The position numbers were made by a program, and so were the translations under genes. Under the pieces are notes generated by a model. The model ran no database searches. It was not told the origin of the DNA and worked only from the letters and a program-made list of their open reading frames with translations. DNA of 64,000 bases. Origin: Vreelandella titanicae BH1 (lineage in GTDB: Bacteria > Pseudomonadota > Gammaproteobacteria > Pseudomonadales > Halomonadaceae). Below, one piece after another: positions 17,119 to 25,390 of the stretch; the first letter of the stretch is position 1; each line of letters begins with the position of its first letter. Location: contig NZ_AOPO01000001.1 of NCBI RefSeq assembly GCF_000336575.1, positions 868,001 through 932,000 on the forward strand. Reading direction: 5' to 3'.

Positions 17119-17613
17119 TTAAAGCATCACATGGGCGACAACAGCAGAGCCAATAAAAGTACCGGTAAAGACCAGCAGGGCCACAATCACCAGCTTCCAG
17201 CCAGTCTGCTTGAACATGGCAAACTCACGACCGGTAAGCGCCAGCCCTGCGTAGGCCAATACCGGCGTGACCACTGCCAGGAAATCCACCTCGGCCAACC
17301 GTGCGATGATCCACCCATTACCCGGGAAGAACGGCAGCGTCGCGATAATACTCACCAGCGACACCCAGGCCACGCTGGGCAGGTAAAAAGGGCAAAACCG
17401 CCCAACCACCAAGCCGATAATGACCATGACATAGAGAATCAACATGCCGGGCAGCGCATCTAATAAAGGTGAACCGTTGACGATATTGCTAAACCACGCC
17501 GCCACACACACTGCCGCCAGTACCAACGCGGTTTTGCCTAGCTGATTTTCGGGACGTAGCTCTTTTAACGCCTCAGCATCGAACTGATCGATTGGGCTCT
17601 CATGAGTTTTCAT
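17119..17613 (-). CDS. Small integral membrane protein, partner of the DUF3100 protein
   Basis: 164 residues, family not recognised. After a polar N-terminus of about 25 residues there are about five hydrophobic segments (about 28-45, 50-70, 78-95, 105-128, 138-162). Its start overlaps the DUF3100 gene by 14 bases, so the two are translationally coupled and probably form one complex. A two-part membrane arrangement recalls malonate MadL/MadM or LrgA/LrgB pairs, but that is analogy, not demonstrated homology. Confidence 0.85.
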   Translation of the reverse strand: MKTHESPIDQFDAEALKELRPENQLGKTALVLAAVCVAAWFSNIVNGSPLLDALPGMLILYVMVIIGLVVGRFCPFYLPSVAWVSLVSIIATLPFFPGNGWIIARLAEVDFLAVVTPVLAYAGLALTGREFAMFKQTGWKLVIVALLVFTGTFIGSAVVAHVML

Positions 17614-18418
17614 GGCTAACCTCCTGGCGCGAGCCTTTTAAGCGCTTGTACATCCACTCGGTGATCGGTAGCGCGATAAATAGCGAGATATACAGACCGG
17701 TGGCGTAGGTAAGCAGGTTGCTTGCCCCGGCAAAGGCGAGTAGTTCGTCTTTGGATGCGGGTACCGCTTCAGCTAAAGCTGCTGAACACGCCGCCACCAT
17801 ACTGCCACTGCCCACCCCGCAGGCCATGGCCAGAGCACGAATATCGAGAATATCCAGCGAGGCGATGTAGCCCGCCATTAAGGCGAAGTAGAGCGTACCG
17901 AACATGGTGCCCACTACGTAAACGCCCATAATGCCGATACCTTCAGGGCTTCTCAGCCCGTAACGGTCTGAAATAATGGCAATATTGGGCTCACGGGCGA
18001 TAGAGTAAGTGGCACCGATCGCTTCACGTCCCATTTTGAGGACTAATACTGCAAAGGGGAGAGCTATGAGCATGGTGCCCAGATTACCCAATTCCTGGAG
18101 AATCAGTGCAGGGCCGGCGGCGATGATCTGCTCGATCGCTGGGCCAATGGTGGAACCGAATTTGGCGATAAACGGCAGGATGGCGATTAGAATAATCGGG
18201 CCCGCCGCATTGCTGACCGGCTTGGGAATGACCTTACCCATTGCCGAAAAAAGATGAGGGTTGAACAGAACACCAATCACAAAGGCGTAGAGCAGCGGTA
18301 ATAACAACAGTGTTCCAGGCCCGAGGGGGATGCGTGCGATGCCGACCCACTCGGCAAACATCGACGTCACAATCACCGTAAGGTGAAGACGCCAGTCCAG
18401 CAGCAGTTTGATATTCAT
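17600..18418 (-). CDS. DUF3100 family membrane protein, probable transporter
   Basis: 272 residues with about seven or eight membrane segments. I recognise the DUF3100 family from the LGPGTLLLLPLLYAFVIGVL, AREPNIAIISDRYGLRSPEG and ACGVGSGSMVAACSAAL blocks; the glycine/serine-rich last block recalls substrate-binding re-entrant loops of secondary transporters. First gene of an operon leading to the small membrane protein, M20 amidohydrolase and two dehydrogenases, so uptake of an acylated or amide substrate is a reasonable guess. No experimentally known function that I can recall with confidence. Confidence 0.85.
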   Translation of the reverse strand: MNIKLLLDWRLHLTVIVTSMFAEWVGIARIPLGPGTLLLLPLLYAFVIGVLFNPHLFSAMGKVIPKPVSNAAGPIILIAILPFIAKFGSTIGPAIEQIIAAGPALILQELGNLGTMLIALPFAVLVLKMGREAIGATYSIAREPNIAIISDRYGLRSPEGIGIMGVYVVGTMFGTLYFALMAGYIASLDILDIRALAMACGVGSGSMVAACSAALAEAVPASKDELLAFAGASNLLTYATGLYISLFIALPITEWMYKRLKGSRQEVSHENS

Positions 18419-18589
18419 AGGAGTGTCCCTGTTTTTTTTAGAGTCACTCCGAGTATCGAAAGGTTACTGTTTCAATCATAGGGCTTTAGTGCGCTATTTT
18501 TTAGAACACCCAAACGTTGAGTGCTGAGTAGCGACATCCAACGCCTACGCATTTATACTAAAGTCTAACAACCATCTATAAGAGCTTTT

Positions 18590-20794
18590 ATGCCCATATC
18601 TTTGCCGCTACGGCGCCTTTGGACTCTCGATAAATTCGCCTACAGTCTGCGCGTTTTTATAGCGTTCAGCGGAGCGTTGCTATTTAGCGGTTTAATGGGC
18701 GATGTGGCGCTGGTCATTCCGCTTTTTCTCGGCATTATCGCCTGTGCGCTGTCTGAAACTGACGATAGCTGGCAAGGCCGTCTTCAAGCGCTGCTGGTAA
18801 CGTTGGTGTGTTTTACGTCAGCGTCCTTTATCGTGCAGTGGCTATTTCCCTGGCCGTGGCTATTTGTAGTGGGCCTAGGGCTTTCGACCTTTTGCCTAAT
18901 TATGCTCGGTGCTATCGGACAGCGTTATGCCACCATCGCTTCCGGCACGCTAATACTCTCGATCTACTCGATGATCAACATCGAGCAGCACGGCGGGGTC
19001 GATGAAGACGTGGCGGCGCGCCAACTGCTGCTGTTGGCTGGGGCGGTGTGGTACGGGCTAATTTCGGTGGTGTGGTGCGCACTGTTTTCGCGCCAGCCGG
19101 TCAAGCAGAGCATGGCGCGAGTGTACAAAGCGCTGGGCGAGTTTCTGATACTGAAATCGGCGCTGTTTGAACCGGTGCGCGGTGTCGATGTGGAAGCGCG
19201 TCGGGTGGCCTTGGCGCGCCAGAACGGCAAAGTCGTCGCTGCGCTCAATCAAGCCAAAGAGATGATTTTTAGGCGGCTGGAAGGCCAGCGCGGCGACCAA
19301 AAACTCAACCGCTACCTGCGTATCTACTTTATTGCCCAGGATATTCACGAACGCGCCAGCTCCACCCATTACCCCTACAGCGCGCTCAGCAAAGCCTTTT
19401 TCCACCACGATGTGCTGTTTCGCTGCCAGAGGCTGCTGGATCAACAGGGGCGCTCCTGCCGTCAGCTAGCCAAATCGCTGCTACTCAATAGGCCGTTTGA
19501 TCATCAGCAGAGTGAAGAGGCGCTGGCCGACCTTCACGCCTCGATTGAGAACCTGCGCGGCCGTGGCAAGCCCGAGTGGCGCCCACTGCTTTACCCATTG
19601 AGCGCGCTGGCAGAGAACCTGGCCACTCTGGAAAACCAGCTCGCCAGCGCCCACAATCCCGGTGTCAGCGATGAGCGGCGCGACAGTTCGCTGTATGACC
19701 GCTCGCCATCGAGTGTGCAGGAAGCGTGGAAGCGGGTGCGCCTAAACTTTACTCTCGGCTCCCCCACTTTTCGCCATGCAGTGCGGCTCTCCATTGCCCT
19801 CACGACCGGCTATGGGCTGATGCAGTGGATCGACCCCGAGCAGGGCTTTTGGATTCTGTTGACCACGCTGTTTGTTTGCCGGCCCAACTTTGCCACCACA
19901 CGGCGGTTTTTGTCCCAACGGATAATGGGCACGGTACTTGGCTTGGTAGTGGGCTGGGCGTCGATCAGCCTCTTTCCGCACCCGCTGGTGCAGAGCATGA
20001 TCGCCGTGGCCGCCGGGGTCTCGTTCTTCGCTAACCGCGAAAAACACTATGTAATCGCTACTGCCTCTATCACCCTGCTCGTGCTGTGCAGCTTCAACCA
20101 GGTAGGCGACGGCTATAACCTGATCCTACCGCGGCTGCTCGACACCCTGCTTGGCTCACTCATCGCCGGCTTAGCGGTGTTTTTTATTCTGCCCGACTGG
20201 CAGGGTCGCAGGCTTTATCGCGAAGCCGCCAACGCGCTCAATAACCACCGCCGCTACCTGGAGGAGATTATCCACCAGTACGAGGAGGGTAAGCAGGATG
20301 ACTTGGCCTATCGCCTGGCGCGGCGCAATGCCCATAACGCCGATGCAGCGCTCTCCACCCTGCTCACCAATATGCTCCATGAGCCGGGGCATTACCGGAA
20401 ACTGGACGCGGACAACGGACTGCGCTTTCTGGTGCTCTCCAATACCCTACTCAGCCACCTCTCTGCACTGGGCGCCCATCGCCACCAGTTGGCAGACGAT
20501 GAAGACGATGCCACGCTAGTGCCGGTAGCAAAACGTATTGGTGAGCTGCTGGGACAAATCGCCGAGCGATTAAACCAGCGCCAGCCGGTTGAGCCACTAG
20601 CGGATCAAGCTGCCGAGTTATTAGCCCAGCTAGAAGAGAAAAGTGCGCTATCAGCAGATGAAAAAGCCGTCACGCTCTACCGCCCTATTCAAAGCCAGCT
20701 ACGCCTTATTACCGAGCAGCTCGCCCCGCTGGGTGAAGCTGCGAATCGTCTGGTGGGAAGTGAAGAGTATACGCCAAGCACCGCTAGCGTCTAA
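18590..20794 (+). CDS. yccS: YccS-like FUSC family inner-membrane protein
   Basis: 734 residues, matching the YccS/YhfK group of the FUSC family, related to aromatic acid exporters such as AaeB. Two clusters of membrane helices (about residues 15-165 and 395-530) are each followed by a long cytoplasmic helical region (170-380 and 530-725). The block WILLTTLFVCRPNFATTRRFLSQRIMGTV is typical. Function in E. coli is not firmly established; efflux of an anionic compound is inferred. Ends nine bases before the convergent recG. Confidence 0.9.
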   Translation: MPISLPLRRLWTLDKFAYSLRVFIAFSGALLFSGLMGDVALVIPLFLGIIACALSETDDSWQGRLQALLVTLVCFTSASFIVQWLFPWPWLFVVGLGLSTFCLIMLGAIGQRYATIASGTLILSIYSMINIEQHGGVDEDVAARQLLLLAGAVWYGLISVVWCALFSRQPVKQSMARVYKALGEFLILKSALFEPVRGVDVEARRVALARQNGKVVAALNQAKEMIFRRLEGQRGDQKLNRYLRIYFIAQDIHERASSTHYPYSALSKAFFHHDVLFRCQRLLDQQGRSCRQLAKSLLLNRPFDHQQSEEALADLHASIENLRGRGKPEWRPLLYPLSALAENLATLENQLASAHNPGVSDERRDSSLYDRSPSSVQEAWKRVRLNFTLGSPTFRHAVRLSIALTTGYGLMQWIDPEQGFWILLTTLFVCRPNFATTRRFLSQRIMGTVLGLVVGWASISLFPHPLVQSMIAVAAGVSFFANREKHYVIATASITLLVLCSFNQVGDGYNLILPRLLDTLLGSLIAGLAVFFILPDWQGRRLYREAANALNNHRRYLEEIIHQYEEGKQDDLAYRLARRNAHNADAALSTLLTNMLHEPGHYRKLDADNGLRFLVLSNTLLSHLSALGAHRHQLADDEDDATLVPVAKRIGELLGQIAERLNQRQPVEPLADQAAELLAQLEEKSALSADEKAVTLYRPIQSQLRLITEQLAPLGEAANRLVGSEEYTPSTASV

Positions 20795-20803
20795 CCAAGC
20801 TAA

Positions 20804-22882
20804 CTACACCTGCCCATAGCGCCCTGCCGCCTCGCCAAGCCAGCGGCGCACCAGGACAGCGGTAACGTCTGGGCTGCCCTGCAGCGTTTGGGCCATGGCG
20901 CTGACTCGTTCCAGAAGGTCGGCATCGCGCTCCAGGTCGGCAATTTTCATCTGCGCAAGGCCGGTTTGGCGGGTGCCGAGCACTTCGCCGGGGCCGCGGA
21001 TTTCCAGGTCTTTCTCGGCGATGCGGAAGCCATCGGTGGTTTCGCGCATGACCGCCAAGCGCTGGCGGGAGCTTTTCGACAGCGGCGGGTGGTAGAGCAG
21101 CACACAGAAGCTTTCCGTGCTGCCACGCCCTACCCGGCCGCGCAGCTGGTGCAGTTGGGAAAGCCCCAGACGCTCGGGGTTTTCGATAATCATCAGGCTG
21201 GCGTTGGGTACATCCACTCCCACCTCGATCACCGTGGTAGCCACCAGCAAATCCAGCTCCCCCGCTTTGAAGGCGGTCATCACCTCGGCTTTCTCGCTCG
21301 ACTTCATGCGCCCGTGAACCAAGCCCACCGCCAACTCGGGCAGCGCTATGGTTAGCTCATCGCGGGTAACCTCGGCCGCCTGGCACTGCAACGCCTCGGA
21401 TTCATCAATCAACGTGCACACCCAATACGCCTGACGACCTTCGCTGCAGGCCAGCCGAATACGCTCAACCACTTCAGGGCGGCGTTCGTCGGGCACCACC
21501 ACGGTTTTTACCGGTGTACGGCCGGGGGGTAGCTCGTCGATCACCGAAACATCCAGATCCGCGTAGGCGCTCATGGCCAAAGTGCGCGGAATCGGCGTGG
21601 CAGTCATGATCAACTGGTGTGGGGTTAGCCCGCCCGCCTCGCCCTTCTCGCGTAACGCCAGGCGCTGATGCACGCCAAAGCGGTGCTGCTCGTCAATGAT
21701 CGCCAATCCCAGGCACTGGAAGTGCACGTCGTCCTGAAACAGTGCGTGAGTGCCCACCACCATACGCGCACGCCCGTCGGCAATCGCCGCCTTGGCATCC
21801 AACCGTGCTTTGCCTTTGAGCTTGCCCGCCAGCCACGCCACTTCGATGCCCAATGGTTCAAACCAAGCTTTAAACGAGCGGTAGTGCTGCTCGGCGAGGA
21901 TCTCGGTCGGCGCCATGATCGCCGCCTGGCAGTTGCCCGCCAGAGCGCTCAGCGCGGCCATGGCGGCGACCACGGTTTTTCCCGAGCCAACATCGCCCTG
22001 GATCAGCCGCAGCATCGGCGCTGGGCGACTTAAATCGTGGCTAATCTCCTCCAACACGCGGCGCTGGGCGCCGGTCAGTGCAAACGGCAGTTGGGCCAAA
22101 AAGCGTGCCTGTAGGCTGCGCCCAGAGGGAAGTGTGGGCGCGCCATCCGCCTGAATACGCAGGCGAACTTCACGCAGGCTTAGTTGGTGGGCGAGCAGCT
22201 CCTCCAGCGCCAGCCGCCGAGTGGCCGGGTGCTGGCCACTGGTCAACTGCTCTATATTCACATCGGGAGGCGGCTGGTGCAGCAAGTGCAGGCTGGCGTG
22301 TAGGCCTGGCAACTGAAAGCGTTGAAGCAGGGCATCGGGTATTACATCGGGCAAGGCCTCGGGGGCGCTGTCCAGTAAACCGAGCGCCTGCTGAGCCAGA
22401 GCACGCAGCCGCGGCTGGTTCAACCCTTCGGTGGTGGGATAAATAGGCGTGAAATACTCCTCCACCGGGGTCTCACTACCGCCACTGAGCCGGTATTCCG
22501 GGTGGTAGATCTCTAAACCGGTCGCCCCAGCCCGCGCTTCGCCAAAGGCGCGCACGGTCGCACCTGAGCGCATCTGTTGCTGCTGGGCCGGTGAGAAGTG
22601 AAAAAACCGCAGGCTCAAAATACCGCTAGCATCACGCAGGCGCACCAGCAGGCTGCGGCGGCGCCCTTTAACTACGTCGCAAGCGGTCACTTCGCCCTCT
22701 ATCACCGCCTCCTGACCTGCACGCAGCAGGCCAATAGGCGTAAGCCGCGTGCGATCCTGATAGCGCATCGGCAGGTGGAACAACAGGTCGCTTACCTGCT
22801 CAATACCCAATCGACCCAGTTTCAGCGCCAGCGCTTCGCCTACGCCCTTCAGAGCGGTGATGGGCGCGGAAAGATCACTCAT
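20804..22882 (-). CDS. recG: ATP-dependent DNA helicase RecG
   Basis: Branch-migration helicase acting on stalled forks and recombination intermediates. 692 residues: N-terminal wedge OB domain (about 1-160), then motor domains with Walker A QGDVGSGKTVVAAM near 295, DEQH box IIDEQHRFGVHQRLALREK near 395, and helicase-C motifs ATTVIEVGVDVPNASLMII and QLRGRVGRG. The start overlaps the oxyR stop codon by four bases (ATGA), as in the Pseudomonas oxyR-recG pair. Confidence 0.97.
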   Translation of the reverse strand: MSDLSAPITALKGVGEALALKLGRLGIEQVSDLLFHLPMRYQDRTRLTPIGLLRAGQEAVIEGEVTACDVVKGRRRSLLVRLRDASGILSLRFFHFSPAQQQQMRSGATVRAFGEARAGATGLEIYHPEYRLSGGSETPVEEYFTPIYPTTEGLNQPRLRALAQQALGLLDSAPEALPDVIPDALLQRFQLPGLHASLHLLHQPPPDVNIEQLTSGQHPATRRLALEELLAHQLSLREVRLRIQADGAPTLPSGRSLQARFLAQLPFALTGAQRRVLEEISHDLSRPAPMLRLIQGDVGSGKTVVAAMAALSALAGNCQAAIMAPTEILAEQHYRSFKAWFEPLGIEVAWLAGKLKGKARLDAKAAIADGRARMVVGTHALFQDDVHFQCLGLAIIDEQHRFGVHQRLALREKGEAGGLTPHQLIMTATPIPRTLAMSAYADLDVSVIDELPPGRTPVKTVVVPDERRPEVVERIRLACSEGRQAYWVCTLIDESEALQCQAAEVTRDELTIALPELAVGLVHGRMKSSEKAEVMTAFKAGELDLLVATTVIEVGVDVPNASLMIIENPERLGLSQLHQLRGRVGRGSTESFCVLLYHPPLSKSSRQRLAVMRETTDGFRIAEKDLEIRGPGEVLGTRQTGLAQMKIADLERDADLLERVSAMAQTLQGSPDVTAVLVRRWLGEAAGRYGQV

Positions 22883-23808
22883 AGGGCGCTTTTCACGGCT
22901 TTAGTAGGTTGGCGGCAGTGGCTGATCGCCTGAATCAGCGCCTCAATAGCCTTGGGACGGGGAAAGCTCGCCCGCCAGGCGATCGCCACGGTGCGCGACG
23001 GCGCTGGCTCCACAAATGGCCGACTGGCCAGCATGGCATTTTCATACTGGTCGGTGCCCAGCGCAGACTGCGGCAGCACCGTAATACCTAATCGAGAGGC
23101 CACCATATGGCGAATGGTTTCCAGTGACCCGCCTTCGGCGATCAGCGTATTGTTGGGGCTGTTGAGTTTTTGGGTAATCGCCGGGCAGGCTTCCAAAATT
23201 TGATCGCGAAAACAGTGTCCTTCGCCGAGCAGCAGCAGGCGCTCTTCGAGTAAGTCCTCTTTATTGATCGCTTCCCGCTCGACCCATGGGTGGTTAGCGG
23301 GAATGAGAACTTCAAAGGCTTCGTCGTAGATTGGCTTGGTGACCACATCGGTTTCAGTAAACGGCAATGCCACAATAATCACATCCAGCTCACCGCTTCT
23401 TAGCTTGGCGCGCAGCGTACCGGTCATGCCCTCTTCAATATAAAGAGGCATTTGCGGGGCCGCGTTCGCCAGGGCAGGCACTAGATGAGGAAACAGGTAG
23501 GGCCCAATGGTGTAAATCGCCCCAATGCGCAGCGGGTTGGCCAACTGATCTTTACCCGCACTGGCGAGCTCAAAAATCAGGCTACTCTGCTCCAGCACAC
23601 GCTGGGCCTGGGCGACGATTTTTTCACCCAGCGGGGTAACCTGGACGGTGGACTTGGAACGCTCAAAGAGCGGCGTTTCGAGCTCTTCTTCCAGCTTTTT
23701 CACCGCCACCGAGAGCGTGGGCTGTGAAACGTGGCAGCGTTCCGCCGCACGGCCAAAGTGACGCTCCTGGGCAAGGGTTACGATGTAGCGAAGTTCTGTT
23801 AAAGTCAT
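22879..23808 (-). CDS. oxyR: Hydrogen peroxide-responsive regulator OxyR
   Basis: LysR-family sensor of H2O2. 309 residues from ATG 23808 (MTLTELRYIVTLAQERHFGR). The frame opens 38 codons earlier but that N-terminus is foreign to the family. The redox cysteines sit in GEGHCFRDQILEACP and by count are Cys199 and Cys208, the E. coli numbering. The helix-turn-helix is AAERCHVSQPTLSVAVKKLE. Co-transcribed with recG; the upstream 200 bp up to the divergent gene is free for its autoregulatory operator. Confidence 0.96.
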   Translation of the reverse strand: MTLTELRYIVTLAQERHFGRAAERCHVSQPTLSVAVKKLEEELETPLFERSKSTVQVTPLGEKIVAQAQRVLEQSSLIFELASAGKDQLANPLRIGAIYTIGPYLFPHLVPALANAAPQMPLYIEEGMTGTLRAKLRSGELDVIIVALPFTETDVVTKPIYDEAFEVLIPANHPWVEREAINKEDLLEERLLLLGEGHCFRDQILEACPAITQKLNSPNNTLIAEGGSLETIRHMVASRLGITVLPQSALGTDQYENAMLASRPFVEPAPSRTVAIAWRASFPRPKAIEALIQAISHCRQPTKAVKSAL

Positions 23809-24025
23809 AGCGGTGCCAGTGGCATCCTCTCGTAGCAGCTCGTGACTAGGGCTTGTATGAAAAAAATGTTGTATGCAAGGCCTTGCATCATGACAGTCAG
23901 CGAGACGGAAAAGGACAAGCAAGCTCTGCCGTCGGTCTTCTCAACCGACAATATCTCGGTTCAATGTCATCGTTGGTAGAGACTTTGCATCTAATAGGGA
24001 ATATTAATCAAGAGGAGTGAGCACG

Positions 24026-24907
24026 GTGAAGCTAACCGTACTGATTATCGGCTGTGGCGATATAGGGATCAACCTTGGGCGCGAGCTGCTTGAGGAAGGG
24101 CACCAAGTGATTGGCCTACGCCGCAACGTGGAAGCCTTAAAAGACACCGGTATCAAACCGCTGGCGTTAGACCTGGATAGCCTTGAAGAGGCCGATGCCA
24201 AAAGCCTGCCCCAGGCTGACTACGTGGTCTATACCGTCAGCGCTGATCGTTTCGAAGAGAGCGCCTATCAAAGTGCCTACCCTGAAGGTTTAAAGCGCGT
24301 GCTGAGCGTGATGGAGCAGCACAAAACGCCTCCACGTAGGGTGTTTTTCGTCTCTTCAACTAGCGTGCATGGCCAGCAGGAGGGCGAGGTCGTTAACGAA
24401 GAGAGCCCCACCGACCCCACTAGCTTCTCTGGCACCCTAATGTGCGAGGCTGAGCAGGCGCTGATCAATCACCCCCTGCCGGGCACGGTGATTCGCTTTT
24501 CCGGCATTTACGGCCCTGGCCGCGATCGACTGATTCATCAGGTTGCTGAAGGCCGCGTGGCTGCGATCACTCCTGTGGTGTACTCAAACCGCATTCACCG
24601 CGACGACTGCACCGGCATTATTGCCCACCTGATTCGCTATCAGGAGAGCGGTGAGACGCTGGATGATATCTACCTGGGCAGCGACTGCGAACCGGTCACC
24701 ATGCATAACGTAATGATGTGGCTGGCCGAGCAGTTAAAAGTAGAGGCCACAGAGACCATGCAGTCCCCTTTACGTCGGCGAACGAGCAAACGCTGCGATA
24801 ACCAGCGCATATTGAGCACTGGTTATCAGTTCCGCTTTCCCAGCTACCGCGAAGGCTATGCACAGGTACTCAAAGAGGGCGGCTTTCTAGAGCTAAACAA
24901 AGCCTAG
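24026..24907 (+). CDS. NAD(P)-dependent epimerase/reductase-like protein (YeeZ type SDR)
   Basis: Extended short-chain dehydrogenase-like protein, about 293 residues. Start placed at GTG 24026 with AGAGGAG eight bases upstream; a GTG at 24017 overlaps the ribosome site itself. N-terminal Rossmann motif [15 protein letters not shown], then [14 protein letters not shown] and [14 protein letters not shown] blocks typical of YeeZ and nucleoside-sugar epimerase relatives. The canonical YxxxK catalytic pair is not evident, as in other YeeZ-like members. Substrate unknown. Converges with ridA, overlapping it by 4 bases. Confidence 0.85.
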   Translation: MKLTVLIIGCGDIGINLGRELLEEGHQVIGLRRNVEALKDTGIKPLALDLDSLEEADAKSLPQADYVVYTVSADRFEESAYQSAYPEGLKRVLSVMEQHKTPPRRVFFVSSTSVHGQQEGEVVNEESPTDPTSFSGTLMCEAEQALINHPLPGTVIRFSGIYGPGRDRLIHQVAEGRVAAITPVVYSNRIHRDDCTGIIAHLIRYQESGETLDDIYLGSDCEPVTMHNVMMWLAEQLKVEATETMQSPLRRRTSKRCDNQRILSTGYQFRFPSYREGYAQVLKEGGFLELNKA

Positions 24908-25293
24908 TCACCGATAACCATCACCGCTTCCGCTTCCACCTGGCTGCCTTTGGGTAGTGCTTTGACGCCAACGGCGGCGCGGGCGGGGAAAGGAGCGGTG
25001 AAGAACTCCTCCATGACTTGGTTAACAATCGCAAAGTTATCCAAGTCCACCAGGTAGAGATTCAGCTTCACGATATCGCTTAGCGAACCCGCCGCTTCTT
25101 CGCATACTGCCTGTAGATTGGTGAAGACTTGGCGTGCCTGAGCTTCGAAATCCTCAGACACAATCGCCATGGTCGCGGGATCCAGCGGGATCTGGCCAGA
25201 GAGATAAACCGTGTTGCCCGCTTTAATGGCCTGGGAGTAAGGACCAATAGCCGCGGGGGCTTTGCTGGTGTTGATAACGGCCTTATTGCTCAT
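24904..25293 (-). CDS. ridA: RidA family enamine/imine deaminase
   Basis: Hydrolyses reactive enamine/imine intermediates made by PLP-dependent dehydratases. 129 residues, standard for RidA. The substrate-binding arginine lies in [19 protein letters not shown] near residue 105, and [18 protein letters not shown] is near the N-terminus. It lies 97 bp downstream of spoT in the same direction, the order found in Pseudomonas. Confidence 0.95.
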   Translation of the reverse strand: MSNKAVINTSKAPAAIGPYSQAIKAGNTVYLSGQIPLDPATMAIVSEDFEAQARQVFTNLQAVCEEAAGSLSDIVKLNLYLVDLDNFAIVNQVMEEFFTAPFPARAAVGVKALPKGSQVEAEAVMVIGD

Positions 25294-25390
25294 ACGTTGT
25301 TTCGCTCCTGTAATGGGTAATACTTAATTATTTGATACTGAAAAATAGCGATCGCTGCCGATTTATATCAGCATGTTGTTATGTATAGTA

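Noticed and set aside
13397-18418. Reading the M20/aldehyde dehydrogenase operon as the ectoine degradation (doe) cluster common in Halomonas
   Set aside because: The hydrolase DoeA, the aminotransferase DoeD and an AsnC-type regulator are absent, while DUF3100 and a 3-hydroxyisobutyrate dehydrogenase-like enzyme are present.
23809-23922. Longer N-terminus for OxyR starting at 23922
   Set aside because: The extra 38 residues do not fit the family, whereas ATG 23808 gives the redox cysteines the numbers 199 and 208.
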